Source: Sphaerisporangium album (GTDB lineage: Bacteria > Actinomycetota > Actinomycetes > Streptosporangiales > Streptosporangiaceae). From it: a stretch of 64,000 nucleotides of DNA. The stretch is taken from contig NZ_QOIL01000020.1 in NCBI RefSeq assembly GCF_003323745.1, forward strand, positions 19,997-83,996, in the 5' to 3' direction. The position numbers and the translations under genes were made by a program. This document shows, in pieces, positions 30,337 through 40,302 of this stretch (position 1 is the stretch's first letter; each line of letters opens with the position of its first letter). The notes below the pieces were generated by a model. It saw only the letters and a list, made by a program, of their open reading frames with translations, did not search any database and was not told the DNA's origin.

Positions 30337-31020
30337 TTACAGTCCCCTGGTTGGACCCGCGAACGGCGCAGCCTCGGCGAGGTACGGGTTGGCGGCGCGT
30401 TCGCGGCCGATCGTCGTCTGTGGTCCGTGACCGGGCAGCACCGCGGTGTCGTCCGGCAGCGTCAGGCACACACGGCCCAGGCTGCGCAGGATGGTCGGGT
30501 AGTCACCGCCCGGTAGATCGCTGCGGCCGATGGAGCCGGCGAACAACAGATCCCCCGAGAACATGACACGCTCCTCGGCGAACCTGAACGTCACCGACCC
30601 CCTGGTATGGCCCGGCGCGTGGTCGACGGTGATGGCCATGCCCGCGATCTCCAGCACCGAACCGTCCGCCAGCTCCCGCACGTCGTCGGGCTCGGTGAAC
30701 TTCAGGCCGCCGAGCAGATCCTGGCCGGCGTTCAGAGGGAAGCCCTTGGCGGGATCGGCGAGAAGGTGGCGGTCTTCCGGGTGGATCCACGCCGGGACGT
30801 CCCGCGCGCCGCAGACCGGGGCGACCGACCACATGTGGTCGATGTGCCCGTGCGTCAGCAGCACCGCGACCGGCTTGAGCCGGTGCTCGCGCAGCAGGGC
30901 GTCCACACCGGCCATGGCGTCCTGACCTGGGTCGACGATCACGCATTCCTCTCCCGCGGCGGGAGCGGCGACGTAGCAGTTGGCCTGGAAGGAGCCTGCG
31001 GGAAAGCCGTCGATGAGCAC
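30337..31020 (-). CDS. Metallo-beta-lactamase-fold hydrolase (glyoxalase II-like)
   Basis: A 227-residue zinc hydrolase. The metal motif [11 protein letters not shown] (HxHxDH) at about residue 70 is followed by further ligands in [25 protein letters not shown] and [14 protein letters not shown], the arrangement of glyoxalase II and related thioester hydrolases. The GTG at 31020 gives [17 protein letters not shown], the usual family start, with CGAGG nine bases before. This gene sits directly before hisS in many actinomycetes; the physiological substrate is unknown. It is divergent from cyclophilin 2. Confidence 0.88.
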   Translation of the reverse strand: MLIDGFPAGSFQANCYVAAPAAGEECVIVDPGQDAMAGVDALLREHRLKPVAVLLTHGHIDHMWSVAPVCGARDVPAWIHPEDRHLLADPAKGFPLNAGQDLLGGLKFTEPDDVRELADGSVLEIAGMAITVDHAPGHTRGSVTFRFAEERVMFSGDLLFAGSIGRSDLPGGDYPTILRSLGRVCLTLPDDTAVLPGHGPQTTIGRERAANPYLAEAAPFAGPTRGL

Positions 31021-31118
31021 GGGAACGGACCTCGATGTGATCGATCTCGTCAAGGAAAGCGGATGGGAATGTAACCGAAGGGTACCGGTGCGGGTCGCCG
31101 GGCTGCGAACCATCGCCC

Positions 31119-31135
31119 GTAGGCCGATACGATTC
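31119..31135 (+). promoter_or_regulatory. Candidate promoter element before cyclophilin 2
   Basis: GTAGGCCGATACGATTC contains TACGAT (31128-31133) and repeats 14 of 15 bases of the element upstream of cyclophilin 1. It lies 77 nt before the GTG at 31211 in the divergent gap with the metallo-hydrolase gene. Confidence 0.35.
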
Positions 31136-31210
31136 GCCCACTCCATAAAGGTGGCGGTCGTCCAGTGAGGCGACCAAACGGATCAACTCGGACAGTCGGG
31201 AGGGCACGCG

Positions 31211-32074
31211 GTGGCGACCGGCAAGGACCGTCAAAAGCAGCTGGCACGAGAGCATTACGAACGGCAGATGCAGCGGCGCGTCGAGCGGCAGCAGCGTCAG
31301 AAGCGCGTGGCGATCATCGGCACGACGCTGGGCGTGCTAGTCGTCGTCGGTGGCATCTTCGCGGCCGTCGCGCTGGTCGGTGGCGGCGACTCCAAGACCG
31401 AGGCCGCGACGGCCACCCCGTCGTCGTCCGCGTCGGCGCCCCCGTCCGCGGGGCCGACTCCCAAGCCTTACGACGCGGCGACCGGCACGTGCGACTACGT
31501 CGCCGACAGCACCGGGGGCCCGGCCAAGAACGTCGGCACGCCGCCGGCGAAGGCCGACACGAAGGTGAAGACGATGACGCTGGCGACCAACCACGGCGAC
31601 ATCGTCATCGACCTGGCGACAGACAAGGCGCCGTGCACGGCGAACTCGTTCGCGTTCCTGGCGAAGCAGAAGTACTTCGACGGGTCCAAGTGCCACCGCA
31701 TGGGCGAGGCGGCCTTCCCGATGCTCCAGTGCGGTGACCCGCTGGCCAAGGCCGACGGCAAGAACCCCACCGACGGCCAGGGCGGGCCGGGCTACCGGTT
31801 CGCCGACGAGAACCTGACGGGCGCCCAGTACAAGCGCGGCGTGGTGGCGATGGCCAACAGCGGCCCGGGGACCAACGGCAGCCAGTTCTTCATCATCTTC
31901 GGGGACCTGCAGCTTCCCCCGAACTACACGCCGTTCGGTACCGTCACAAAGGGGCTCAAAGTCCTGGACGATGTGAGTAAGAAGGGCGTCCTGCCGGGGG
32001 GGATGGGCGACGGCACGGGTGCTCCCAAGGACCCGGTCGAAATCAAACACGTGACAATCTCTGGCAAGAGCTGA
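31211..32074 (+). CDS. Membrane-anchored cyclophilin-type peptidyl-prolyl isomerase (copy 2)
   Basis: A 287-residue paralogue of the protein at 26257. The same layout is seen: charged N-terminus (DRQKQLAREHYERQMQRR), transmembrane helix (VAIIGTTLGVLVVVGGIFAAVAL), Ser/Pro-rich linker, and a cyclophilin domain with TLATNHGDIVIDL, KYFDGSKCHRM, GPGYRFADENL, GTNGSQFFIIFGD and YTPFGTVTKGLKVLDDV. The active-site FFI(I)FGD is closer to the canonical cyclophilin pattern than in copy 1. The GTG is preceded by GGGAGGG. It is probably extracytoplasmic. The gene is in the conserved hisS-cyclophilin-DUF349-rel neighbourhood. Confidence 0.93.
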   Translation: MATGKDRQKQLAREHYERQMQRRVERQQRQKRVAIIGTTLGVLVVVGGIFAAVALVGGGDSKTEAATATPSSSASAPPSAGPTPKPYDAATGTCDYVADSTGGPAKNVGTPPAKADTKVKTMTLATNHGDIVIDLATDKAPCTANSFAFLAKQKYFDGSKCHRMGEAAFPMLQCGDPLAKADGKNPTDGQGGPGYRFADENLTGAQYKRGVVAMANSGPGTNGSQFFIIFGDLQLPPNYTPFGTVTKGLKVLDDVSKKGVLPGGMGDGTGAPKDPVEIKHVTISGKS

Positions 32075-32132
32075 CGTAATACACCAAGGACGCTTAGCCT
32101 CCTGGAGGCTGATTCGAGTGCGGGAGGACACG

Positions 32133-33362
32133 GTGAGCACCGACCCGTGGGGCCGGGTAGACGACGACGGCACCGTCTACGTTCGTACGGCTGAGGGAGA
32201 ACGGGCCGTCGGGTCCTGGCAGGCCGGTGAGCCGGAAGAGGCCCTGGCCTACTTTCATCGGAAGTACGACGAGCTGGCGACCCAGGTGGAACTGCTGGAG
32301 CAGCGACTCCGTGGCACCGACCTGCCACCCGCGCAGGCCGAGGCGACGATCGTCAAGCTGCGCGAGTCGATCTCCGGGGCCCACGCCGTCGGCGACCTGG
32401 CGGCCCTGGAGGCCCGTCTCGAAGCGCTCACCGACCTGGTCGGCAAGCGCCGCGAGGAGGTCAAGGCCGCCCGGGACCAGGCGCGCGCCCAGTCCCGGGA
32501 GGTCAAGGAGCGCATCGTCGCCGAGGCCGAGCGCATCGCCGAGGACACCACTCATTGGAAGTCGGGGGGCGAGCGGCTGCGCCAGCTCGTCGAGGAGTGG
32601 AAGACCGCCGAGCGCATCGACCGGGTGACCGAGGCGGCGCTGTGGAAGCGGCTGTCGGCGGCCAGGACGGCCTTCGCCAAACGGCGCAAGTCCTACTTCG
32701 CCGGGCTGGACGAGCAGCGTGAGTCGGTGCGCAGCCTCAAGGAGCGCATCGTCGCCGAGGCCGAGGAGCTGGCCACCTCGACGGACTGGGGCGAGACGGC
32801 CTCGGCGTACCGGGACCTGATGCGCCAATGGAAGGCGGCCGGACGCGCCTCCCGGGAGGCGGAGGACGACCTGTGGACGCGCTTCAAGGCGGCGCAGGAC
32901 CAGTTCTTCCAGGCCCGTTCGACGGTGTTCGCCGAGCGGGACGCGTCCCTGCGGGAGAACGCCGAGGCCAAGGAGCGCATCCTGGCCGAGGCCGAGCGCA
33001 TCCTGCCGGTGACCGACGCCCGCGCCGCCAGGGCCGCCCTGCGCGGCGTCCTGGAGCGGTGGGAGGCTGTCGGCCCGGTGCCGCGCGAGTCCAGGGACAA
33101 GCTGGAGGGCGGCCTGCGCCGCATCGACGAGGCCGTGCGCAAGGCGGAGGAGACCGAGTGGAAGCGGTCAAACCCCGAGGCCCGGGCGCGGGCGCAGAAC
33201 ACCGTCGACCAGCTGCGGCGCTCGATCGAGCAGCTCGAGGGCCGGCTGGGCAAGGCCAGGACCGCGGGCAGGGACAAGGACGTCAAGGAGGCGGAGGAGG
33301 CCATCGCCGCCCGCCGCTCGTGGCTGGAGGAGGCCGAGCGCACGCTCGCCGAGTTCTCCTGA
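32133..33362 (+). CDS. DUF349 coiled-coil protein
   Basis: A 409-residue, largely helical cytoplasmic protein. After a short beta region (STDPWGRVDDDGTVYVRT) comes a long coiled coil (residues 45-130), then three DUF349 repeats each with a tryptophan-bearing core, for example STDWGETASAYRDLMRQWKA and LWTRFKAAQDQFFQARSTVF. Its biochemical role is not established; it neighbours rel in actinomycetes generally. I chose the GTG at 32133 because GGGAGG lies five bases upstream; a GTG at 32118 is less well supported. It is 58 bp downstream of cyclophilin 2 and may share its transcript. Confidence 0.88.
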   Translation: MSTDPWGRVDDDGTVYVRTAEGERAVGSWQAGEPEEALAYFHRKYDELATQVELLEQRLRGTDLPPAQAEATIVKLRESISGAHAVGDLAALEARLEALTDLVGKRREEVKAARDQARAQSREVKERIVAEAERIAEDTTHWKSGGERLRQLVEEWKTAERIDRVTEAALWKRLSAARTAFAKRRKSYFAGLDEQRESVRSLKERIVAEAEELATSTDWGETASAYRDLMRQWKAAGRASREAEDDLWTRFKAAQDQFFQARSTVFAERDASLRENAEAKERILAEAERILPVTDARAARAALRGVLERWEAVGPVPRESRDKLEGGLRRIDEAVRKAEETEWKRSNPEARARAQNTVDQLRRSIEQLEGRLGKARTAGRDKDVKEAEEAIAARRSWLEEAERTLAEFS

Positions 33363-33398
33363 GGCCCCTGCTGTTGATCGTCCGCCGAGCATGAGCGG

Positions 33399-33429
33399 GC
33401 GTCCCGGCCGACCTGACCGGCCGGGGCGC
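33399..33429. terminator. Candidate bidirectional terminator between the DUF349 gene and rel
   Basis: An 11-bp stem (GCGTCCCGGCC with GGCCGGGGCGC, one G-U pair) and a 9-nt loop lie just after the DUF349 stop. There is no T-tract. The rest of the 245-bp convergent gap shows nothing else. Confidence 0.5.
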
Positions 33430-33607
33430 GTGCGCCATGGCTCCCCGCCGTGCGCGGCTCCGGCTCAGCGGTGGAACGGACACGACCTCGGCCGGGCCTG
33501 CCGGTACGGCCTTCGCGGATCGGCCGCGCCGTCCCGGCGATCGAGGCGGCTCCCGGCCGGGACCGGCGCCATCTCGGCCGCCGCCGACGAGCGACGGCCG
33601 GCGCGCT

Positions 33608-35962
33608 TCAGTTGGTGACGCGGTAGACGTCGTAGACGCCCGGGATGTTGCGCACCGCCTTCAGCACGTGGCCCAGGTGCTTGGGGTCGCCCATCTCGAA
33701 GGTGAACTTGCTGACCGCCGTGCGGTCACGCGAGGTGGTCACCGACGCCGACAGGATGTTGACGTGCTGGTCGGACAACGTGCGCGTGACGTCCGACAGC
33801 AGGCGGGGCCGGTCCAGCGCCTCGACCTGGATGGCCACCAGGAACACCGAGTCGTCGCCGGGCGACCAGCTCACCTCGACGAGGCGGTCGGGCTCGGCCC
33901 GGAGCTGCTCGACGTTCGGGCAGTTGGTGCGGTGCACCGAGACCCCGTGGCCCCGGGTCACGAACCCCACGATGTCGTCGCCGGGCACCGGGGTGCAGCA
34001 CCGCGACAGGCGCACCCAGACATCGGAGTCGCCCGCCACGATGACGCCGGCGTTGGTGCCGCTGCGCGGCGGCCGGCCGCGGAGCTTGGTAGGGACGGCG
34101 GCCTCGGCGATGTCCTCCTCGGCCCCCTCCACACCGCCGAGGGCCTGCACGAGCTTCTGGACGACGTTCTGCGCGGCCGTGTGGCCCTCTCCGACGGCGG
34201 CGTAGAGCGCCGAGACATCTGAGTACCGGAGATCCCTGGCGAGCGCTAGGAGGCTTTCTCCGGACATCAGGCGCTGCAACGGCAGGCCCTGCTTGCGCAT
34301 GGCCCTGCCGATCGCCTCCTTGCCGGCCTCGATCGCCGTCTCGCGGCGCTCCTTGGAGAACCACTGGCGGATCTTGTTGCGCGCCCGGCCGCTCTTGACG
34401 AACTTCAGCCAGTCGCGGGACGGCCCCGCGTCGGGCGACTTGGAGGTGAAGATCTCGACGGTGTCGCCGTTGCTGAGCCGCGACTCCAGCGGCACCAGGC
34501 GGCCGTTCACCCGCGCCCCGATGCAGCGGTGGCCGACCTCGGTGTGGACGGCGTAGGCGAAGTCGACCGGGGTGGCGCCCTCGGGCAGCGCGATCACCTG
34601 GCCGCGCGGGGTGAAGACGAAGACCTCCGACACCGAAAGGTCGAACCGCAGCGACTCCAGGAACTCCCCCGGGTCGGCGGTCTCCTTCTGCCAGTCGAGG
34701 AGCTGGCGCAGCCAGGCCATGTCGCCCGCGGCCTTCACGCGGGCCCCGGCCGGGCCGGACGCGCCCATCTCCTCCTTGTACTTCCAGTGGGCCGCGACGC
34801 CGTACTCGGCGCGGTGGTGCATCGCGCGGGTGCGGATCTGCAGCTCCACGGGCTTGCCCTCGGGCCCGATGACCGTCGTGTGCAACGACTGGTACATGTT
34901 GAACTTGGGCATCGCGATGTAGTCCTTGAACCGGCCGGGCACCGGGTTCCACCGAGCGTGGATCGTTCCTAGCGCGGCGTAACAGTCGCGGACCGTGTCG
35001 ACCAGGACGCGGATGCCCACCAGGTCGTAGATGTCGTCGAACGCGACCTCGCGGGCGATCATCTTCTGGTAGATCGAGTAATAGTGCTTGGGCCTGCCCT
35101 TGACCGTCGCCCTGATCTTGGCCTCGCGCAGGTCGCCCGAGACGTTCTCGATGACCTCCTGGAGGAACACGTCACGGCGCGGGGCCCGCTCGGAGACCAT
35201 GCGGGCGATCTCGTCGTAGCGCTTGGGATAGAGCATCCCGAAGGCGAGGTCCTCCAGCTCCCACTTGATCGTGTTCATGCCGAGGCGGTGGGCGAGCGGC
35301 GCGAAGATCTCCAGCGTCTCGCGGGCCTTCTGCTCCTGCTTGTGCCTCGGCAGGTAGCGCAGGGTGCGCATGTTGTGCAGGCGGTCGGCGAGCTTGATCA
35401 CCAGCACCCGGATGTCGCGGGACATCGCCACGACCATCTTGCGGACGGTCTCGGCCTGCGCGGCGTCGCCGAACTTCACCTTGTCCAGCTTGGTGACGCC
35501 GTCGACCAGGAGCGCGATGTTCTCGCCGAAGTCGGCCGTCAGCTCCTCCAGGCCGTAGGCGGTGTCCTCGACGGTGTCGTGGAGCAGCGCCGCGCACAGC
35601 GTCTCGTCGTCGGTTCCCAGCTCGGCGAGGATGGTCGCGACGGCCAGGGGGTGGGTGATGTACGGGTCGCCGCTCTTACGCTTCTGGTCGCGGTGGTGGT
35701 AGGCGGCCACATCGTAGGCGCGCTCGATCAGGCGGAGCTCTGCCTTGGGATGGGTGGCCCGGACCGTCTTGAACAGCGGTTCCAGAACCGGATTCATTGC
35801 TCCACCCCATTGCCCCCCGAACCGGGACAGCCTGCGTCGTACGGCAGGTGCCGCCGGCTTGTCGTCCGTGCCCACGGGCGTGGCTGGACCCGTTTCGTCC
35901 ACGGGCGCGGATACGGGCGCCGAGGTATCGGTCACCTCGGGCAGGGCCACATCACGGGGCAC
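33608..35962 (-). CDS. rel: Bifunctional (p)ppGpp synthetase/hydrolase
   Basis: A 784-residue long RSH enzyme that makes ppGpp from GDP/GTP and ATP at stalled ribosomes and also degrades it. The hydrolase HD motif is intact (His128-Asp129 in [16 protein letters not shown]), and the synthetase domain has the RFKD form ([20 protein letters not shown]) typical of bifunctional Mg-dependent enzymes. TGS ([20 protein letters not shown]), the helical and zinc-finger region ([24 protein letters not shown]) and a C-terminal ACT domain follow. The GTG has GAGGAG six bases upstream. It follows apt by 72 bp. Confidence 0.97.
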   Translation of the reverse strand: MPRDVALPEVTDTSAPVSAPVDETGPATPVGTDDKPAAPAVRRRLSRFGGQWGGAMNPVLEPLFKTVRATHPKAELRLIERAYDVAAYHHRDQKRKSGDPYITHPLAVATILAELGTDDETLCAALLHDTVEDTAYGLEELTADFGENIALLVDGVTKLDKVKFGDAAQAETVRKMVVAMSRDIRVLVIKLADRLHNMRTLRYLPRHKQEQKARETLEIFAPLAHRLGMNTIKWELEDLAFGMLYPKRYDEIARMVSERAPRRDVFLQEVIENVSGDLREAKIRATVKGRPKHYYSIYQKMIAREVAFDDIYDLVGIRVLVDTVRDCYAALGTIHARWNPVPGRFKDYIAMPKFNMYQSLHTTVIGPEGKPVELQIRTRAMHHRAEYGVAAHWKYKEEMGASGPAGARVKAAGDMAWLRQLLDWQKETADPGEFLESLRFDLSVSEVFVFTPRGQVIALPEGATPVDFAYAVHTEVGHRCIGARVNGRLVPLESRLSNGDTVEIFTSKSPDAGPSRDWLKFVKSGRARNKIRQWFSKERRETAIEAGKEAIGRAMRKQGLPLQRLMSGESLLALARDLRYSDVSALYAAVGEGHTAAQNVVQKLVQALGGVEGAEEDIAEAAVPTKLRGRPPRSGTNAGVIVAGDSDVWVRLSRCCTPVPGDDIVGFVTRGHGVSVHRTNCPNVEQLRAEPDRLVEVSWSPGDDSVFLVAIQVEALDRPRLLSDVTRTLSDQHVNILSASVTTSRDRTAVSKFTFEMGDPKHLGHVLKAVRNIPGVYDVYRVTN

Positions 35963-36034
35963 TCAGACTCCTCACGTCGAGTCCAGATTCTCCAGTGTAT
36001 CCACGCCGGAGACGCCCGCCTTCCCGCCTGTGGA

Positions 36035-36553
<519 letters not shown>

Positions 36554-36579
36554 GGGGAGTCCTTCCTGACGGCAGCGAA

Positions 36580-36615
36580 GCGCCCCCGTGACACCGGCAG
36601 GGATCACGGGGGCGC
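36580..36615 (-). terminator. Hairpin between secF and apt
   Basis: A perfect 12-bp stem (GCGCCCCCGTGA and its complement) with a 12-nt loop, ending in CTTCG on the minus strand. It could be a terminator or attenuator, 27 nt before the apt start. Confidence 0.55.
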
Positions 36616-36633
36616 CACGGGGACGTGACGCGG

Positions 36634-37713
36634 CTAGCGTTTCTTGCGTTTGGGCGCGGCGACCGCGCCGTTGGCCGAGCTCGCCGGGCCTGTGGAGGTG
36701 GCCGCCGTGGCGGGCTCCTTGCCCTTGGCCGGCGGGGCGTCCTGCGCGGACGCGCTCTTGTTGGAGGCGAGCCGCTTGGCGATGGCCATGTACTTCGGTT
36801 CGCGCTCCTTGAGGTTGACCAGCAGCGGCGTCGCCACGCACAGCGAGGAGTACGTGCCGACGATCATGCCGACGAACAGCGCCAGCGACAGGTCCTTCAG
36901 CGTGCCCGCGCCGAACAGCGTGGTGCCGATGAACAGGATCGCCGCCACCGGCAGGATCGCGACCAGCGAGGTGTTCAGCGAGCGGATCAGCGTGTGGTTC
37001 AGCGCGTTGTTCGCCGCCTGGGTGTACGTCATCTTGGCGGTCGTGCCGAGCTTGGCCGTGACCTCCTTGATCATGTCGAACACCACGACGGCGTCGTAGA
37101 GCGAATAACCGAGGATCGTCAGGAAGCCCAGCATCGTGGCCGGGGTGACCTCGAACCCCGACCAGGCGTAGATGCCGGCGGTGATGATCAGGTCGTGGAG
37201 CAGCGCGACCACCGCGGCCAGCGCCATCTTCCACTCGAAGGCCATCGTCAGGTACAGGATGATCGCGATCATGAAGACGACCAGGCCGATGACGGCCTTC
37301 CTGAGCACCTCGCCGCCCCACGTCGGGCCGATGATCTGCTTGCTGATCTGGTTGCCCGCGACGCCGAACTCCTTGGAGATGGCGTTCTGGACCGTGGTGA
37401 CCTCTTCCGCCGTCAGGCTCTGCGTGGTCACCCGCCAGCGGTTGCTCGCCTCCTGGACGGTGACCTGGTGGGCGCCGGCGCCCTCGACCGTGGAACGGAC
37501 GGTCTCGATGGTGGACGAGCGCGGCTTGTCGAAGCTGAAGACCGAGCCGCCCCTGAACTCGATGCCCAGGTTCAGGCCCTGGACGATCAGGCCGGCGATG
37601 GAGATCACCAGCAGCAGGCCGGACAGCAGCGACCACAGCTTGTAACGCCCGACGAAGTCGATGTCGACCTCGCCGCGGTACAGGCGGCGGCCGATCGAAC
37701 CGATGCGCGACAT
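36634..37713 (-). CDS. secF: Protein translocase subunit SecF
   Basis: A 359-residue membrane protein, an RND-type subunit that uses the proton gradient to pull proteins through SecYEG. It has an N-terminal helix (LWSLLSGLLLVISIAGLIVQ), the signature GIEFRGGSVFSFD, a periplasmic domain, and five C-terminal helices with AVVALLHDLIITAGIYA and TILGYSLYDAVVVFDMI. The C-terminus is an Ala/Lys/Pro-rich cytoplasmic tail ending in KRKKR. It starts at the base where secD stops (TGATG), giving tight coupling. Confidence 0.97.
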   Translation of the reverse strand: MSRIGSIGRRLYRGEVDIDFVGRYKLWSLLSGLLLVISIAGLIVQGLNLGIEFRGGSVFSFDKPRSSTIETVRSTVEGAGAHQVTVQEASNRWRVTTQSLTAEEVTTVQNAISKEFGVAGNQISKQIIGPTWGGEVLRKAVIGLVVFMIAIILYLTMAFEWKMALAAVVALLHDLIITAGIYAWSGFEVTPATMLGFLTILGYSLYDAVVVFDMIKEVTAKLGTTAKMTYTQAANNALNHTLIRSLNTSLVAILPVAAILFIGTTLFGAGTLKDLSLALFVGMIVGTYSSLCVATPLLVNLKEREPKYMAIAKRLASNKSASAQDAPPAKGKEPATAATSTGPASSANGAVAAPKRKKR

Positions 37714-39506
37714 CAGCCCTCCTGCGAAACGGTCGTGCGGGCCACGGGCGCCTCGCGGCCCATGCGCTCGGCGTCGAGGCCGGACAACTTGTGCCCCTTG
37801 GCGAAGAACGACAGCTTGGCCAGCATCGCGACGAACGGCTTCGTGAACAGGAACACCACGAGGATGTCGATCAGCGTGGTGAGGCCCATCGCGAAGGCGA
37901 AGCCCGCGACGCCGCCGACCGCCAGGAAGTACAGGACCACGGCGGCGATGAACATGACCGCGTCGGCGATCAGGATCGTGCGCCGGGCGCGGACCCAGGC
38001 GACCTCGACGGCCACCCGCAGCGAGCGCCGGCCCTCCTTCATCTCGTCACGCATGCGTTCGAAGTAGACGATGAAGGAGTCGGCGGTGATGCCGATGGAG
38101 ACGATGAGGCCGATGATGTGCGGCAGCGACAGCCGGAAGTTGGCGTTGTGGCCGAGGATGACCACCGCCTCGTAGGTCACGATCGTCGCGATCGCGAGGC
38201 TCGCCACCGCCACCAGGCCGAGGCCCCGGTAGTAGAGCAGGGAGTACAGCACGACGAGGACGAGGCCGATGGCGCCCGCGAGCAGGCCGCCGCGGAGCTG
38301 GTCGGCGCCGAGCGTCGAGGAGACCTCCTCGATCGAGCTCTGCACGAACTTCAGCGGCAACGCGCCGTACTTGAGCTGGTTGGCCAGGTCGTCGGCGGTC
38401 TTCTGGGTGAAGCTGCCGGAGATGCGGGCCTGGCCGCCCGGGATCGGCTCCTCGATGACGGGGGCGGAGATGACCACGCCGTCGAGCACCATGGCGAGCT
38501 GGTTGCGCGGCTGGGGTGCGCTGGTGATCTGACCGGTGATCTTCGCGAACTCGCTGGCGCCCTTGCTCTTGAAGTTCACCTGGACGATCCACTCGCCCGT
38601 CGTGGAGTCGACGCCGGAGTTCGCGCCCGCGACCTCGGTGCCCTTCACGGCGGCCTTGTCCAGGATGTACTTGGCGACGCCGTCGTCACTGCAGGCCGCG
38701 AGCTGCTTGTCCGGGTTGTCCTGGACGCCCTGGCCGCGGTCCTTCTTGGTGCAGTCGAGGGTCTTGAACTGCTCGGCCACCGCGGGGTCGACACCGCTGA
38801 GGTCGACGCCGGCCATTGGATCCTCCTGCGCGGGAGGGGCCGACGCCGAGGCGGAGGGCGCCGCGGAACCGCTCGGCTCCGGGGTGGCCTTGTCCTTGGC
38901 GTCCTTGGCGTCGCCCGTCGCGGACGCGGAGGGCGCCGGGGTCGGGGCGGTCAGCGCCGAGGACAGCGCCCGGCCCGCCGGGGTGCCGCTCGGGGCCGGC
39001 TTGGCCGTGGCCGTGGGCTTGGCGGTCGTGCTCGGCTGGGCCGACCCGGAGGGGGCGGGGGTCGAGCCGCCCGACGGCGCCGGGGTGGCGGGGGCGGTCG
39101 GCAGCTTGCCCGGCGTGGCGTTGGCGGCCGCGACCGCGAGGACTTGACGGAAGCGCAGCTCGGCCGTGGTGCCGACCAGCTTGACGACCTCCTCCTGGCC
39201 GGCGCCGGGAACGGAGATGACGATGTTGTCGCCTGCCTTGGCGACCTCTGCGTCGGAGATGCCGCTGCCGTTCACCCGATCACGGATGATGTTGACGGCC
39301 AGGTCGAGGCTCTCCTGGGAAGGGGTCGCACCGCCGCTCTGCGTGACCGGGGACAGCGTCACCGTGGTGCCGCCGGCGAGGTCGAGGCCGAACTTGGGCA
39401 CGAGTGCCTTCTGCAGGAGCATCACCCCGCCCATGGCGAGGATGAGCGCCAGGAGCGCCAGGAGCACGCGCCCCGGCTTACTCTGGCTACTGGTCGATGG
39501 GGCCAC
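37713..39506 (-). CDS. secD: Protein translocase subunit SecD
   Basis: A 597-residue partner of SecF. An N-terminal helix (VLLALLALILAMGGVMLL) is followed by FGLDLAGGTTVTLSP, the SecD D1 signature. A long Pro/Ala/Thr/Ser-rich insertion (about residues 130-235) is usual in actinobacteria. The P1 domain resumes with DLSGVDPAVAEQFKTLDC, and five C-terminal helices carry LPHIIGLIVSIGITADSFIVY and FERMRDEMKEGRS-like ERMRDEMKEGRRSLRVA. It lies 44 bp downstream of yajC in the yajC-secD-secF unit. Confidence 0.97.
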   Translation of the reverse strand: MAPSTSSQSKPGRVLLALLALILAMGGVMLLQKALVPKFGLDLAGGTTVTLSPVTQSGGATPSQESLDLAVNIIRDRVNGSGISDAEVAKAGDNIVISVPGAGQEEVVKLVGTTAELRFRQVLAVAAANATPGKLPTAPATPAPSGGSTPAPSGSAQPSTTAKPTATAKPAPSGTPAGRALSSALTAPTPAPSASATGDAKDAKDKATPEPSGSAAPSASASAPPAQEDPMAGVDLSGVDPAVAEQFKTLDCTKKDRGQGVQDNPDKQLAACSDDGVAKYILDKAAVKGTEVAGANSGVDSTTGEWIVQVNFKSKGASEFAKITGQITSAPQPRNQLAMVLDGVVISAPVIEEPIPGGQARISGSFTQKTADDLANQLKYGALPLKFVQSSIEEVSSTLGADQLRGGLLAGAIGLVLVVLYSLLYYRGLGLVAVASLAIATIVTYEAVVILGHNANFRLSLPHIIGLIVSIGITADSFIVYFERMRDEMKEGRRSLRVAVEVAWVRARRTILIADAVMFIAAVVLYFLAVGGVAGFAFAMGLTTLIDILVVFLFTKPFVAMLAKLSFFAKGHKLSGLDAERMGREAPVARTTVSQEG

Positions 39507-39550
39507 TGGTGGTCAGTTCTTTCGTCAAGAGGGGTTTGCCGTGAGCCTAC

Positions 39551-39940
39551 TCAGGACTTCGCGTTAGTCGAGCCCTCGTCTCCCCGGCGTTCCGGGGCGT
39601 CGATCACCGTCTCGTCGGTTACGGAGTCCCGAACGCCCGGGGTCCCGTCTTCACCGTCTTCATTGTCCACCGTCTCCTCCACCGGAGTGACCACACGACC
39701 GATGGACGCCTTGATCCACCGGGTCTGGACGCCGGGCGCGATCTCCAGGATCAGGTCGTCGTCCTCGACGGCGGAGACGGTGGCGAACATGCCGGTCGTG
39801 GTCATCACCCGGGTGCCGGGCGTCAGGCTGCTCTGCATCTGCAACTGCTCCTGCTGCCGCTTGCGCTGCGGGCGGATGAGCAGGAAATAGAACACCACGA
39901 CCAGCAAGATCAGTGGCACGAACGATCCAAGGCCCTGCAC
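39551..39940 (-). CDS. yajC: Preprotein translocase subunit YajC
   Basis: A 129-residue accessory of the SecDF complex. One N-terminal transmembrane helix (FVPLILLVVVFYFLLIRPQRK) leads to the conserved cytoplasmic domain (LTPGTRVMTTTGMFATVSAV, EIAPGVQTRWIKASIGRVV) and an acidic tail. The start is GTG. It heads the sec operon, separated from ruvB by a 362-bp gap that carries its likely promoter. Confidence 0.93.
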   Translation of the reverse strand: MQGLGSFVPLILLVVVFYFLLIRPQRKRQQEQLQMQSSLTPGTRVMTTTGMFATVSAVEDDDLILEIAPGVQTRWIKASIGRVVTPVEETVDNEDGEDGTPGVRDSVTDETVIDAPERRGDEGSTNAKS

Positions 39941-40048
39941 GGGGCTTCCTTCCGGTTAAGGACTGACCGGCCTGGCGCCGGAGGTCTGGAGGCGATGGGC
40001 ACGGCCGCACACCGATCATGTCAGCGTACACAGCCAGCCAAGCCACGG

Positions 40049-40078
40049 AGTTTAGGCGAGCTTGTCAAAGCCCGGCAA
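40049..40078 (-). promoter_or_regulatory. Candidate promoter of yajC-secD-secF
   Basis: The 362-bp gap 39941-40302 has no gene. On the minus strand TTGCCG (40078-40073), an 18-nt spacer and TAAACT (40054-40049) form a plausible vegetative promoter, giving a leader of about 100 nt. A perfect TTGACA overlaps the spacer but has no -10 at the right distance. Confidence 0.35.
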
Positions 40079-40302
40079 CGAACCCACGCTCTAGCAAGCA
40101 GGAAAGTTCCCGTTGTAGCCGATCTGTGACCAGCCGATACGACGATTTTGAAACTTTCGCGGCCGTCGGGTTCCGGCGGCCGGCCCGCCCGCCGTAGCAG
40201 GGGGTTCACCCGGTGGCGCGGGCTTCACCAGGGACGGAACGCCGCCCGGCGCGGCCGGGGCCGCGAAGCCGCCGTCAAGACGCCTGTCAGAAAGCCCGCG
40301 TA

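Noticed and set aside
29081-30469. Apparent large N-terminal extension of aspS running back through hisS
   Set aside because: The upstream part is an off-frame reading of hisS; the AspRS homology starts at the ATG at 29080, which overlaps the hisS stop.
40063-40068. Perfect TTGACA on the minus strand upstream of yajC
   Set aside because: No -10-like hexamer lies 16-19 nt downstream; TAAACT is only 8 nt away, so I preferred the TTGCCG/TAAACT pair.
40085-40120. GGGAAC on the minus strand resembling an ECF (SigR-type) -35
   Set aside because: No GTT-type -10 occurs at the required 18-19 nt spacing.
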